A DNA stretch of 64,000 nt from Rhodanobacter sp. Root480. Its GTDB lineage: Bacteria > Pseudomonadota > Gammaproteobacteria > Xanthomonadales > Rhodanobacteraceae. Within the stretch, counting starts at the first letter, position 1. Every line of letters starts with the position of its first letter. Where the stretch lies: NCBI RefSeq assembly GCF_001426645.1, contig NZ_LMEX01000003.1, positions 159,449-223,448 on the forward strand, given 5' to 3'. Under the pieces are notes generated by a model. That model made no database searches and had not been told where the DNA came from. It saw nothing but the letters and a program-made list of their open reading frames with translations. Both the position numbers and the translations under genes were made by a program. This document shows positions 36,475-45,299 of the stretch, one piece after another.

Positions 36475-38730
36475 ATGACGGTACCCAGGAAAATCGGCTT
36501 GATCGCCGCGTGCGCGCTCGGCGGCCTGATGGCATCGCCCGCGTTTGCCCAAGAGCCGGCACCGGCGCCGACGCGCCAGGAACTCGCCGGCAAGCCGTGG
36601 ATGAACACCCACCTGAGCGCCGCCGAACGCACCCAGCTGGTGCTCAAGGAAATGACCCAGGAGGAAAAGCTGCGCCTGGTGATGGGCTATTTCGGCACCG
36701 ACCTGGACGGCAAGCATTACAAGCGGCCGAAGGAATCGCTGCACCAGTCCGCGGGCTTCGTCTACGGCGTTCCGCGCCTCGGCATTCCCAACCAGTGGCA
36801 GACCGATGCCGGTGTGGGCGTGGCGTCGCAGCGCGGGCCGAACGTGCGCGAGCGCACCTCGCTGCCCTCGGGCATGAACACCGCGGCCACCTGGAACCCC
36901 GAGGTCGGCTTTGCCGGCGGCGCGATGATCGGCGCCGAGGCGCGTTCGTCCGGCTTCAACGAGATGCTGGCCGGTGGCGTCAACCTGGTACGCGAACCGC
37001 GCAACGGGCGCAATTTCGAATACGGCGGTGAAGACCCGCTGCTCGCCGGCACCATCGTCGGTGCGCAGATCAAGGGCATCCAGTCGAACCACATCATCTC
37101 GACGCTGAAGCACTACGCGTTGAACGACCAGGAGACCGGCCGCAACTTCCTCAACGTCGAGGTCGACGATGCGGCGGCGCGCATGTCCGATCTGCTGGCG
37201 TTCCAGATCGCCAACGAACAGGGCCAGCCCGGTTCGGTGATGTGCTCCTACAACCGGGTTGACGGTATCTACGCCTGCGAAAACCCGTACCTGCTGAACG
37301 AAGTGCTGAAGGGCGACTGGGGCTTCAAGGGTTTCGTGATGTCCGACTGGGGCGCGACCCACAGCACGGTCCAGGCGGCCAACAACGGCCTGGACCAGCA
37401 GTCCGGCGTGCCGTTCGACAAGTCGCGCTATTTCGGCGACGCGCTGGGCGAGGCGGTGGCCAATGGCTGGGTGCCGCAGAAGCGGCTTGACGACATGGCC
37501 GGCCGCGTTCTGTACGCCATGTTCGAGCACAAGCTGATCGACGATCCGGTCACCGGCCCGAAGGACAACATCGATTTCGCCGCCCATGCCAAGGTCACGC
37601 AGAACGATGCCGAAGAAGGCATGGTGCTGCTGAAGAACGACAACGCGCTGCTGCCGATCAAGGCGGGCCTGAAGAAAATCGCCATCATCGGTTCCCATGC
37701 CGACGTGGGCGTGCTTTCCGGCGGTGGTTCGTCGCAGGTCTACCCGGTGGGCGGCATGGCGGTGAAGGGGCTGGGCCCCGATTCATTCCCCGGCCCCACG
37801 GTGTACTTCCCGTCGTCGCCGCTGAAGGCGATCCAGGCCCGCGCGGGCAACGCCAAGGTCACGTTCAATGATGGTTCCGATCCCGCCGCCGCCGCGCGGC
37901 TGGCGGCGGCCAGCGATCTGGTCATCGTGTTCGCCCACCAGTGGACGGCCGAAGCGTTTGACGTGCCCAACCTGTCGCTGCCCGACAACCAGGATGCGCT
38001 GATCACCGCGGTGGCCAAGGCCAATCCGCATACGGCCGTGGTGCTGGAAACCGGCGGCGCGGTGCTGATGCCGTGGCTGAAGGACGTCGGCGCGGTACTG
38101 GAGGCGTGGTATCCGGGCACCAGCGGCGGCGAAGCCATCGGCCGGGTGCTGTTCGGTGAAGTGAATCCGTCGGGCCATCTGCCGATCACCTTCCCGGCCT
38201 CGGAGCAGCAACTGCCGCGTCCGGTGCTCGATGGCGACCCGAAGAAGCCGGAGCTGCGTTTCGACGTCAATTACAGCGAAGGCGCGGCCGTGGGCTACAA
38301 GTGGTTTGACCTGAAAGGCCTGAAGCCGCTCTTCCCGTTCGGTTATGGCTTGTCGTACACCAGTTTCAGCCATGACGGTCTGGCCGCCCACTGGGCCGAT
38401 GGCCAGCTGACGGTGAGCTTCACGATCAAGAACACCGGCGCCGTGGCCGGCAAGGATGTGGCGCAGGTTTACGTCGCGTCGCCGAAGGGCCTGTGGGAAG
38501 CACCCAAGCGTCTGGGCGCGTTCCAGAAGCTGGCGCTGAAGCCGGGTGAAAGCCGCAAGGTCAGCGTCAAGGTCGACCCGCGCCTGCTGGCGATGTACCA
38601 GAGCAAGGACAAGACCTGGAAAATCGCCAGCGGCGAGTATCAGGTGACCGTGGCCAAGTCCGCGCTCGATCCGCAGGCCAGCGTGACGGTGAAGCTGCCG
38701 GCGACGACCGTGGACGTCAACGGCAAGTAA
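36475..38730 (+). CDS. bglX: Periplasmic beta-glucosidase, glycoside hydrolase family 3
   Basis: A 751-residue exported GH3 enzyme. A signal peptide ends near residue 25 ('MASPAFA'). The GH3 N-domain contains the nucleophile Asp near residue 290 in 'FKGFVMSDWGATHS'; the C-domain ('GGGSSQVYP', 'LVIVFAHQWTAEAFD') supplies the acid/base, and a fibronectin type III-like domain ('VAQVYVASPKGLWEAPKRL') ends it. It removes terminal glucose or xylose from beta-linked oligosaccharides. The gene is alone between two clear punctuation sites, with a terminator at 38751. The symbol is by similarity to BglX. Confidence 0.93.
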   Translation: MTVPRKIGLIAACALGGLMASPAFAQEPAPAPTRQELAGKPWMNTHLSAAERTQLVLKEMTQEEKLRLVMGYFGTDLDGKHYKRPKESLHQSAGFVYGVPRLGIPNQWQTDAGVGVASQRGPNVRERTSLPSGMNTAATWNPEVGFAGGAMIGAEARSSGFNEMLAGGVNLVREPRNGRNFEYGGEDPLLAGTIVGAQIKGIQSNHIISTLKHYALNDQETGRNFLNVEVDDAAARMSDLLAFQIANEQGQPGSVMCSYNRVDGIYACENPYLLNEVLKGDWGFKGFVMSDWGATHSTVQAANNGLDQQSGVPFDKSRYFGDALGEAVANGWVPQKRLDDMAGRVLYAMFEHKLIDDPVTGPKDNIDFAAHAKVTQNDAEEGMVLLKNDNALLPIKAGLKKIAIIGSHADVGVLSGGGSSQVYPVGGMAVKGLGPDSFPGPTVYFPSSPLKAIQARAGNAKVTFNDGSDPAAAARLAAASDLVIVFAHQWTAEAFDVPNLSLPDNQDALITAVAKANPHTAVVLETGGAVLMPWLKDVGAVLEAWYPGTSGGEAIGRVLFGEVNPSGHLPITFPASEQQLPRPVLDGDPKKPELRFDVNYSEGAAVGYKWFDLKGLKPLFPFGYGLSYTSFSHDGLAAHWADGQLTVSFTIKNTGAVAGKDVAQVYVASPKGLWEAPKRLGAFQKLALKPGESRKVSVKVDPRLLAMYQSKDKTWKIASGEYQVTVAKSALDPQASVTVKLPATTVDVNGK

Positions 38731-38750
38731 CCCGTTTTGCAGTGCATTCG

Positions 38751-38782
38751 AAAGCCCTTCCGGCTCTGCCGGAGGGGCTTTC
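38751..38782 (+). terminator. Terminator after bglX
   Basis: Stem 'aaagccccttccgg'-like: arms 38751-38763 and about 38769-38781 ('ccggaggggcttt'), ending in a short T run. Suits the plus-strand bglX transcript. Confidence 0.85.
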
Positions 38783-38872
38783 TGCCTTCCGGGGTGACCG
38801 CGCCCGCACGTTGACACCGCGTTGCCGCCATGGCGTTTAGCGTGCCGGCAACGCGTTTCGACGGATGCATCC

Positions 38873-39175
38873 ATGACCAGGCAAGCCACCCACGTCTACA
38901 CCGAGCCACGGGATATCCAGCGCTTCGAGACGCTGGTGCAGGCATTGTCCGATGGCGCACGCGTCCGCCTGCATCTGGTCGATGGCCAGCATTGCGAGGG
39001 CGTGGTGTGCGCCCGCCCCACCGTGCAGATGTTCTACGACGACACCGGCAAGGAGGGCGTCAATGGTGTGGTGGAGCTGGAGCACCTGAACCTGTCGGAC
39101 TGGCGCCGGCGGGTGTGGTTCGACCAGATCACCGACGTGGAGCTGCTCGATACGAATGCACCGTTGCGGGCGTGA
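38873..39175 (+). CDS. DUF3247 family protein
   Basis: A 100-residue cytosolic protein with the DUF3247 pattern: 'VYTEPRDIQRFETLVQAL', 'RVRLHLVDGQHCEGVVCARP' and 'GKEGVNGVVEL'. The fold is a small beta barrel reminiscent of LSm-like domains. The family is largely confined to Xanthomonadales, to my knowledge, and has no known function. I start at ATG 38873 because the N-terminus then matches the family. Confidence 0.8.
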   Translation: MTRQATHVYTEPRDIQRFETLVQALSDGARVRLHLVDGQHCEGVVCARPTVQMFYDDTGKEGVNGVVELEHLNLSDWRRRVWFDQITDVELLDTNAPLRA

Positions 39176-39256
39176 CTGCAGCCGTGCCGCCGCTGCGGTT
39201 GCACCACAGTGGTGGACGATTCAAGCTAGTGGCTTTGTCCCTGCGAGCCTTTGCCG

Positions 39257-39994
39257 ATGATCCGACTGACGATTTTTCGTCTGGCCCTGGCCACGTTTCC
39301 TTGTGGGCTGGTGATGCTTGCCGGTTGTTCCGGTGGCGGTGCGCCGGCGCCGGGCGCGGAGCAGCAGCAGGCCGCCGCGAAAGCGCAGGCGGCGGCCACC
39401 AATCTCGACACGTATCGTCAGCTGGTGCGCATCGGCAACGACCAGATGGCCGTGTCGATGGGCCAGGACATCGTGCGCCGTTTCCCGCAGAGCGAGGCGG
39501 CGGCAGAAGTGCAGAAGACCTTGCCTGCCATCGAGAAGCGCTATCGCGAAACCAGCGAGAAAAACCGGCTGGCGCGGTTGTGGCTGTACCAGGTGGCGCC
39601 GATGCAGGGCGGCACCCAGTCGACTGCCACCATCCAGAGCAGCAAGCCCGGTGGCAACGACAGTGTGCGCCTGATCCTGCGGCGACATACCGACTGGGGC
39701 CAGAGCGTGTTCCTGTTCGGCTCGGGCGCGGGCTTCGTCTGTCGCGGCAATTGCACCATCAAGGCGACCGTCGACGGCAAGCCGGTGGGGATCAAGGCGT
39801 TTGCGCCACCCAGCGGCGAGCCGGCGCTGATGATTCGCGATGACAAGCAATTCCTGGCGCTGCTGCACGGCGCGGCGAAAATCACCATGGACGTCACCGT
39901 GGCCGATGGCGAGAAGAAGGAAACGCTGCTGTACGAGGTCGGCGGTTTCGATCCCGCGAAGTGGCAGAAGCTGGACAAGCCGAAAAAGAAGTAG
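39257..39994 (+). CDS. Predicted lipoprotein of unknown function
   Basis: A 245-residue protein with a lipoprotein signal ending 'VMLAGC' (lipidated Cys about residue 25), then an Ala/Gln-rich helical stretch and a globular domain including 'LWLYQVAPMQGGTQSTATI' and 'GNCTIKATVDGKPVGIKAF'. The second part looks like a beta-rich domain as found in proteins that report on protein sequences with 'FVCRGNC'; no named family was recognised. The ATG at 39257 is preferred to the TTG two codons earlier. It is convergent with the ferritin-like gene, eight bases apart. Confidence 0.75.
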   Translation: MIRLTIFRLALATFPCGLVMLAGCSGGGAPAPGAEQQQAAAKAQAAATNLDTYRQLVRIGNDQMAVSMGQDIVRRFPQSEAAAEVQKTLPAIEKRYRETSEKNRLARLWLYQVAPMQGGTQSTATIQSSKPGGNDSVRLILRRHTDWGQSVFLFGSGAGFVCRGNCTIKATVDGKPVGIKAFAPPSGEPALMIRDDKQFLALLHGAAKITMDVTVADGEKKETLLYEVGGFDPAKWQKLDKPKKK

Positions 39995-40002
39995 CACGCC
40001 GC

Positions 40003-40824
40003 TCAGTGCAGGAACAGTTTCTCGGTGATGCGCGCCAGCGGGCGTGCCATCGCCTTCTGCATCCACGGTGACAGGTCGAGTGGCTTGATCAGCATCTTCA
40101 CCGTCATTTCCGCGGGAATGTGTCGGCGCAGCAGGCCCTGCGCCCGGTCGCTGATGCGGCGGAACTCCGCCTCGTTTTCGCGCAGGTGCGGGTAGCACTG
40201 GTTGAACACATGGCGAAGGGCGATATCGCTGTCCTCGCTCTTGATCTCGCGCACTCGCCGCAGAATCGCCCGGAAAACCTTGTAGCGACCGAAGTCCCCG
40301 CGTTCCCGGTACAGCAGGTAGTGACGATAGAAGTGCTTGTAGTGGCGCACTTCATCACTCTTGATGTAGCCGGTGAGTTCCTTCAGCACCGGCTCGTCGG
40401 TGATGTCGTGCAGGGCGCGGTAAAGGCTGGCGGTACCGGTTTCCACCACGCAGCGCGCGGCCAGCTCCAGCCCGCGAGACGACTCCAGCTGCTCGGCGGT
40501 GCACACCGCGCCGTAGTCGTGCCAGAACGTGGCGAACGCCGCGTCCCAGTCGAACTCCGGCCACACGGCGCGCACATACGCGGCCAGCGCGCGGCCGTGC
40601 TGCAGCTCTTCGTGTTTCCAGTGTTCGGTCAGCCAGGTCTGCAACTCGGCGTCGTCGGCGAAGTGGTCGACAAGATTCTGCGCGTACAGGTCCGAGCCGC
40701 TTTCCACGAAGGAGGAGCTGCACAGCAGGAAAAACAGATCCTCGTTGTGGCGGATGCGGGCAATGTCGATTTGGCCGAGGTCCAGGCTTTCGAGGGTCCA
40801 GGGCAGGGCGGTGGTATAGGTCAA
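40003..40824 (-). CDS. Ferritin-like di-iron domain protein
   Basis: A 273-residue helical protein with two ExxH-type motifs suited to a carboxylate-bridged di-iron site: 'HWKHEELQHGRAL' near residue 67 and 'DEVRHYKHFYRHY' near 152, with additional Glu residues in 'CVVETGTASLYRAL'. The fold resembles ferritin-like/acyl-ACP desaturase relatives. The role could be lipid or aldehyde oxidation; not proven. The start is TTG 40824, supported by an AGGA site 8 bases upstream. Confidence 0.75.
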   Translation of the reverse strand: MTYTTALPWTLESLDLGQIDIARIRHNEDLFFLLCSSSFVESGSDLYAQNLVDHFADDAELQTWLTEHWKHEELQHGRALAAYVRAVWPEFDWDAAFATFWHDYGAVCTAEQLESSRGLELAARCVVETGTASLYRALHDITDEPVLKELTGYIKSDEVRHYKHFYRHYLLYRERGDFGRYKVFRAILRRVREIKSEDSDIALRHVFNQCYPHLRENEAEFRRISDRAQGLLRRHIPAEMTVKMLIKPLDLSPWMQKAMARPLARITEKLFLH

Positions 40825-40956
40825 CGCGATTCCTGTGAGTCACCGGATGTGGCGGCATCTTGCGCGCGGCCACATGACGAGGGGATGAGACAGGATAGGT
40901 CGTGTGGGTGCTGGCGGATTAACGCCACCCGACTTGCCGGCTGCGCGACGGAAGTT

Positions 40957-41373
40957 TCAGCGCACCACGGTGACCGGCACGTGCGCCTTGGCAAGCACGT
41001 TGCTGGAGACCGAACCCAGCAGCCAGCGCGCCAGCGCGCCGCGCTCGGTGTGGCCGATCACCAGGTGATCCACGCCGTGCTGTTCGATCTGGCTCAGCAG
41101 CACGTCGCCGGGGCTGCCGTAGGTCAGTTCCACGTCAACCAGTTCGTTGGCGTCGGGCACGATGGCGGTCAGTTCGTCCAGCAACTCGCGCGCGCGCTGG
41201 GTGCCCGAATCGGCCATCAACAACGCCGACACATCGGCCCCGCCCTCGGTGACCTGCAGCACCGACACCACGCGCACGCGGCCATGGTTGCAACGCGCCA
41301 GGTCGATGGCGAACTGGAAAGCGCGGCGTGATGCATCGGAGCCGTCGTAACCCACCAGCGAATACTTGACCAT
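40957..41373 (-). CDS. Universal stress protein, UspA family, ATP-binding type
   Basis: A 138-residue single Usp domain. It begins 'YSLVGYDGSDASRRAFQFA' and carries the ATP-loop pattern G-2X-G-9X-G(S/T) approximately as 'GHTERGALARWLLGSVS' before the C-terminal 'VLAKAHVPVTVVR'. Such proteins bind ATP and modulate stress survival. The ATG is at 41373. It is followed in transcription by the ferritin-like gene's upstream region; the two are not clearly one operon. Confidence 0.92.
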   Translation of the reverse strand: MVKYSLVGYDGSDASRRAFQFAIDLARCNHGRVRVVSVLQVTEGGADVSALLMADSGTQRARELLDELTAIVPDANELVDVELTYGSPGDVLLSQIEQHGVDHLVIGHTERGALARWLLGSVSSNVLAKAHVPVTVVR

Positions 41374-41583
41374 GATTGCTCCTCGGCGCCGTTCGACATC
41401 GGACGCAACGAGTCTAGGAGCCCTGTCGGCAGAAACACAAACCGCCGCGACCGTGCGGGCAAACCGCGTTCTCCGCGCGATGAACGCCGTGTTCATCGAG
41501 CGGGACATGGCGGGCTTGCCTGCACATTCGCATCACGCGGCGATGTACACGCTTCGCCCTCCCACCCTCTCAAGGAGATGACT

Positions 41584-42042
41584 ATGATCAAGCGTACTTT
41601 TGGAATGGCGGCACTCGTGTTGGCCTGCGCGGGTGCGGCGACGATGATGCCGGCCGGCCAGGCCCAGGCAACCGATGCCAAGGTGGATTGCCATCTGGTC
41701 TACAACCTGTCCGGCTGGTCGCTGATCTACAAGCACGCCGAGGGCACCGGCACCATCACCTGCGAAAACGGCCAGACGGCCAATGTGAAGATCGAGGTGG
41801 TTGGCGGCGGCCTCACCGCCGGCAAGTACCGGATCAACAACGGCAAGGGCGAGATCAGCGACGTGCACGATATTTCCGATGTGTTCGGTGATTACGCCCA
41901 GGCCGGCGCCGAGGCGGGCGTGGTGAAAAGCTCGGGCGCGCAGGTGCTGACCAAGGGCACCACGTCCCTGGCATTGGCGGGCACCGGCGAGGGCGTCAAC
42001 CTCGGTGTGTCAGTGGGCAAGTTCACCATCACGCGACGCTGA
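41584..42042 (+). CDS. Secreted protein of unknown function
   Basis: A 152-residue exported protein. A signal peptide ends near residue 29 ('AGQAQA'). The mature part has 'DCHLVYNLSGWSLIYKHAEG' with one Cys pair (DCHL and ITCEN), a Gly-rich 'VVGGGLTAGKYRINNGKG', and 'LALAGTGEGVNLGVSVGKF' at the end. It looks like a beta-rich periplasmic or outer-membrane-associated protein, reminiscent of DUF992-like proteins, but I am not confident of the family. The perfect 'aaggag' site at 41572-41577 points to ATG 41584 over ATG 41578. A hairpin terminator follows. Confidence 0.8.
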   Translation: MIKRTFGMAALVLACAGAATMMPAGQAQATDAKVDCHLVYNLSGWSLIYKHAEGTGTITCENGQTANVKIEVVGGGLTAGKYRINNGKGEISDVHDISDVFGDYAQAGAEAGVVKSSGAQVLTKGTTSLALAGTGEGVNLGVSVGKFTITRR

Positions 42043-42067
42043 GCGGGGCCGACAGGCGGGATGAAAA

Positions 42068-42100
42068 AGGAGGGGCGCCGGTGGCGCCCTTCCTCGTTTC
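42068..42100. terminator. Hairpin terminator after the secreted protein gene
   Basis: 12-bp stem, arms 42068-42079 and 42083-42094 with a three-base loop and one G-T pair. It is followed by 'cgtttc' on the plus strand and by a T-run (from the A-run at 42064-42068) on the minus strand. Confidence 0.75.
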
Positions 42101-42154
42101 TACGCGTAAACTGCGGACTGTCGTTTTTTCCCGTCATCCATGGAGAGTCCGCCC

Positions 42155-42685
42155 ATGCGTCGCATTTCCTGTTTGCTTGTCGTGGCCTTGTTGTTCGGTC
42201 TGGCGGCCCCGGCATGGGCAGCGGGACCACAGGTGGGGCAGGTCGCGCCGGCCTTCCATTTGCAGGATCAGAACGGCCACTGGCTGCAGCCGTCCGATTT
42301 CCACGGCCAATGGCTGGTGCTGTATTTCTACCCGAAGGATTTCACCCCCGGCTGCACCACCGAGGTGTGCACCTTCCGCGACGACATCGCCAAGCTGCGC
42401 AAGGCGGGCGCCAAGGTGGTGGGCATCAGCCTCGACGACGTGAAATCGCACGCCGAGTTCGCGCGCAAATACCACGTGCCCTTCCCGTTGCTTTCCGACG
42501 CGGACACCACCGTCGCCGCCGCTTACGGCGTACTGGCGTCCCGTGGCGGCTCGCATTACGCACGGCGCACCACCTTCCTGATCGATCCGCAGGGCAAGGT
42601 GGCCAAGGTCTATGAGGACGTTGACCCGGAGAAGAACTCCGCCCAGGTGCTGGCCGACCTCGCCGCGTCGAAGGCGGCGGGCTGA
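42155..42685 (+). CDS. Exported thioredoxin-dependent peroxiredoxin, Bcp/PrxQ-like
   Basis: A 176-residue atypical 2-Cys peroxiredoxin with an N-terminal signal peptide (cleavage near residue 23, 'PAWAAG'). The peroxidatic Cys67 and resolving Cys72 are in 'FTPGCTTEVCTFRDD', as in BCP/PrxQ. It reduces peroxides; export suggests a periplasmic role, which needs a periplasmic thiol donor not seen here. The start ATG 42155 is fixed by 'ggagag' eight bases upstream. Its TGA overlaps the next gene's ATG (TGATG). Confidence 0.9.
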   Translation: MRRISCLLVVALLFGLAAPAWAAGPQVGQVAPAFHLQDQNGHWLQPSDFHGQWLVLYFYPKDFTPGCTTEVCTFRDDIAKLRKAGAKVVGISLDDVKSHAEFARKYHVPFPLLSDADTTVAAAYGVLASRGGSHYARRTTFLIDPQGKVAKVYEDVDPEKNSAQVLADLAASKAAG

Positions 42686-43212
42686 TGCCGCTGCTGGTTC
42701 GCGCCGAAGGCCGGGTGGCGCCCGGACGCGGGTTGGCGGGATGGCGTGTGGTGACCTGGCTGTTGCTGCTGTTTGCCGCGATCGGTGGCGTGCAATACAT
42801 CAACCACGGCAGCGCCGTCTGGGGTGAGCTGCAACGCTGGCCCGCAGGCGACACCGACCACGTGCCGGCGCTGCAGCGCATGCTGGCGTGGGATGCGGCT
42901 TACCTGCTGGTCGCGTTTGTCATCATCGTGCTGTGCGCGGGCGTGATCCTGCGTCAGGCCTGGGCGCGTTCCGCCCTGCGCGTCGCCGCCGTGCTGCTGG
43001 CGGCGTGGGCGCTGGCCAGCGGCGTGCTGCTGGCTTCGGCGATGCGGGCGCTGTTTCCGGCGGACACCGCCGTGTCGCTGGTGGTGGCGCAGCTTCCGCA
43101 CAGTTACCTGCTGGCGCTGGGGATGAAGGCCGTCGCCGTGCCGGTGCTGCTGTGGCTGGCCTGGCGGCTGGGTCGGCCGGACGTGCGTGCCCGGTTCATG
43201 CGCCGGCGCTGA
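42685..43212 (+). CDS. Four-helix integral membrane protein, unknown function
   Basis: A 175-residue protein with four predicted transmembrane segments at about residues 20-40, 72-92, 98-120 and 133-155 and a positively charged C-terminus ('ARFMRRR'). No family was recognised. Its start is coupled to the peroxiredoxin stop as TGATG, so it is co-translated and may act with it, for example in moving reducing equivalents across the membrane. That role is speculation: it has no conserved Cys pair. Confidence 0.75.
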   Translation: MPLLVRAEGRVAPGRGLAGWRVVTWLLLLFAAIGGVQYINHGSAVWGELQRWPAGDTDHVPALQRMLAWDAAYLLVAFVIIVLCAGVILRQAWARSALRVAAVLLAAWALASGVLLASAMRALFPADTAVSLVVAQLPHSYLLALGMKAVAVPVLLWLAWRLGRPDVRARFMRRR

Positions 43213-43295
43213 TGGACGTTTGCCTGCAGGCGCATTCAGCAGGGATTGGTGCGCCGGCCGTTATGGGTGATCAACGTTTTTCAGGGATCCATCCG

Positions 43296-44045
43296 ATGCG
43301 CCTTCGCCTGCTTGTCTTGCTGTGCACAACGTTGACGGCCACCTCGCTGTCGGCGCAGGAATGGGCGACCACCTGCCACGCCAGCAGCAGTTACGACGTC
43401 ACCCTGAAGCCTTCAAGCATCCTGTTCGACCGGCCGTCACCGGCCCCGTTCCACGTCGAGATGCAGCGAGGCACGTTGCGCACCGACGGCACCGCGGTAG
43501 CGCTGAATGCGGAGCAGCAGGATCGCCTGACCTTGTTCGAGCGCGAGCTGCGCGCGCTGGCGCCGCGTGTGCGCACGGTGGCGCAGCACGGGCTGGATAT
43601 GGCGGTGCGGGCGCTGAAGGAGGAGACCCAGGGCATGAGCCTCGGCGCCGACACCCGGGCGGAGCTCGATCGTCGCCTGGCCAGCCACGCGGCCACCTTC
43701 AAGCAGCGCATCGCCGCCAGCAACAGCACCCACGATTGGCAGAGCGACGTCATCGACCAGTACGCCAACCAGATCGCCGCCGACGTGCTGCCGTTGCTGG
43801 CCAACGACCTCGGCCAGCAGGCTCTCGACGCGGCGATGCGGGGTGATCTGCAGGCGGCGGCGACGCTGCGCGACCAGGCCACCGGGCTGGCCAGCGGCCT
43901 GCGGCCACGACTGGAACAGCGGATGCAGGCGCTGCAACCGCAGATCGCCGCCTTGTGCCCCGCGATCACTCGATTGGCCGATCTGCAGCAGGGCGTGCGT
44001 GGCAGCAACGGCCAGCCGCTGAACCTACTGCACATCGGGCAGTGA
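43296..44045 (+). CDS. DUF2884 (YggN-like) exported protein
   Basis: A 249-residue periplasmic protein. A signal peptide ends near residue 20 ('SLSAQ'). The mature part resembles DUF2884/YggN: 'CHASSSYDVTLKPSSILFD' and a long amphipathic helical region with many Ala, Gln and Arg residues, ending with 'LCPAITRLADLQQGVRG'. The function of the family is unknown. I start at MRLRLLVLLC (ATG 43296), where a proper signal sequence begins. Confidence 0.8.
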   Translation: MRLRLLVLLCTTLTATSLSAQEWATTCHASSSYDVTLKPSSILFDRPSPAPFHVEMQRGTLRTDGTAVALNAEQQDRLTLFERELRALAPRVRTVAQHGLDMAVRALKEETQGMSLGADTRAELDRRLASHAATFKQRIAASNSTHDWQSDVIDQYANQIAADVLPLLANDLGQQALDAAMRGDLQAAATLRDQATGLASGLRPRLEQRMQALQPQIAALCPAITRLADLQQGVRGSNGQPLNLLHIGQ

Positions 44046-44130
44046 CTGCCCGATCGCCGTTCAGGGCTCCCTAAGCGGTGAGCGACGAGGATGACGCGTC
44101 ATCTCGCTTCATCACCCGCTGGAGCCGATT

Positions 44131-44577
44131 GTGGCGCTGTTCGCTCCCCGTTCCATCTACGAACCCCTGATCCAGCACAGCATCGACCTGTGCCGGCTGT
44201 ACCGCCGTGCCGCCACCGCCGCGCGCGAGCCGGGGTTGCGCAGCGTGCTGAATGAAAACGCCCAGACGCTGATGCTGGTGGTCGCCGACCTGCAGGCACA
44301 ACAGCGCAGGACCGGTGAACCGTCCCGGCAGCGTGGCACCTTGCGCGGCACGCTGCGGGCACAGTGGGCGGCGGGCATGCCCAACAACGCCTCGCGCACG
44401 GACAACGACTGGATCCACGCACTGGGGCAGTACGAAGTGCGCTTGCTGCACCTGTTCGAACGCGCCACCATTGCCACCGCCCCTGCCGACGTGGCGCTGG
44501 TGCTGCGCCGGCAACTGCCGCGCCTGCACGGCATCCACCTGGACATGCATGGCCTGGGTGGCACCGCGCGCCATTGA
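44131..44577 (+). CDS. DUF2383/PA2169-like four-helix bundle protein
   Basis: A 148-residue helical protein. The helical periodicity and segments such as 'LCRLYRRAATAAREPGLRSV' and a Gly/Arg linker followed by 'LRAQWAAGMPNNASRTDNDW' resemble PA2169/DUF2383 ferritin-like bundles, but this is inferred from pattern only. The start is GTG 44131 with GGAG about eight bases upstream. It lies 11 bases before the DUF924 gene on the same strand and is likely co-transcribed. Confidence 0.65.
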   Translation: MALFAPRSIYEPLIQHSIDLCRLYRRAATAAREPGLRSVLNENAQTLMLVVADLQAQQRRTGEPSRQRGTLRGTLRAQWAAGMPNNASRTDNDWIHALGQYEVRLLHLFERATIATAPADVALVLRRQLPRLHGIHLDMHGLGGTARH

Positions 44578-44588
44578 AGGAAGATCCC

Positions 44589-45164
44589 ATGTCGCCGACC
44601 GCCGAGGCCGTGCTTGCCTTCTGGTTTGCCGAGGAAAGCGCCGCGCACTGGTTTGCCGCCGACGCCGCCTTCGATGCGCAGATCCGCACCCGTTTCGGTG
44701 CCGTCGCCACCGCCGCGGCCGACGGTGAACTCGATGGCTGGACGCGTACGCCGCTGGGCTGGCTGGCGCTGCTGATCCTGCTGGACCAGTTCAGCCGCAA
44801 TCTCCACCGCAACGATGCACGGGCCTGGTCGCAGGACCCCAAGGCGTTGTCGCTGGCGCTGGCGGGCATCGAACGCGGCGACGACCAGGCCCTGCCACCG
44901 CTGCAGCGCGTGTTCGCCTATCTTCCGCTGGAACACGCCGAGGATCTCGCCGTGCAGCATCGCTCGGTGGCGCTGTTCGAGGCGCTTTGCGCCGAGTCGG
45001 GCCCGGAACAGCGGGCATCGTTCGAGGGCTTTCTCGACTACGCGCGGCGCCATCGCGACATCATCGAGCGCTTCGGCCGCTTCCCGCACCGCAATGCGGT
45101 GCTGGGCCGTTCGTCCACGGCGCAGGAGGCGATCTACCTGGCACAGCCGGGCGCCGGCTTCTGA
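44589..45164 (+). CDS. DUF924 family protein
   Basis: A 191-residue all-helical protein of the DUF924 family, with the typical 'VLAFWFAEESAAHWFAAD', 'LGWLALLILLDQFSRNLHR' and 'YLPLEHAEDLAVQHRSVALF', and the end 'RFGRFPHRNAVLGRSSTAQE'. The fold is TPR-like. The function is unknown. Start ATG 44589, closely following the helical-bundle gene. Confidence 0.92.
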   Translation: MSPTAEAVLAFWFAEESAAHWFAADAAFDAQIRTRFGAVATAAADGELDGWTRTPLGWLALLILLDQFSRNLHRNDARAWSQDPKALSLALAGIERGDDQALPPLQRVFAYLPLEHAEDLAVQHRSVALFEALCAESGPEQRASFEGFLDYARRHRDIIERFGRFPHRNAVLGRSSTAQEAIYLAQPGAGF

Positions 45165-45299
45165 TCGACCGGCGCCGCGCTGGCGCCGATGCCGGCAAAC
45201 CCCTTCGCGTACATGCAGCGGTTTCCGATACCGTCCCGCGGCGCACCGCGCCAGCCTGATCGGCGCCCATCACGGGCTACCTCGCCATCGGGAACAACC

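Noticed and set aside
35464..37698. A long minus-strand frame extending the GST N-terminus across the bglX gene
   Set aside because: The GST fold starts at ATG 36132 with a good ribosome site; the extra part is antisense to BglX.
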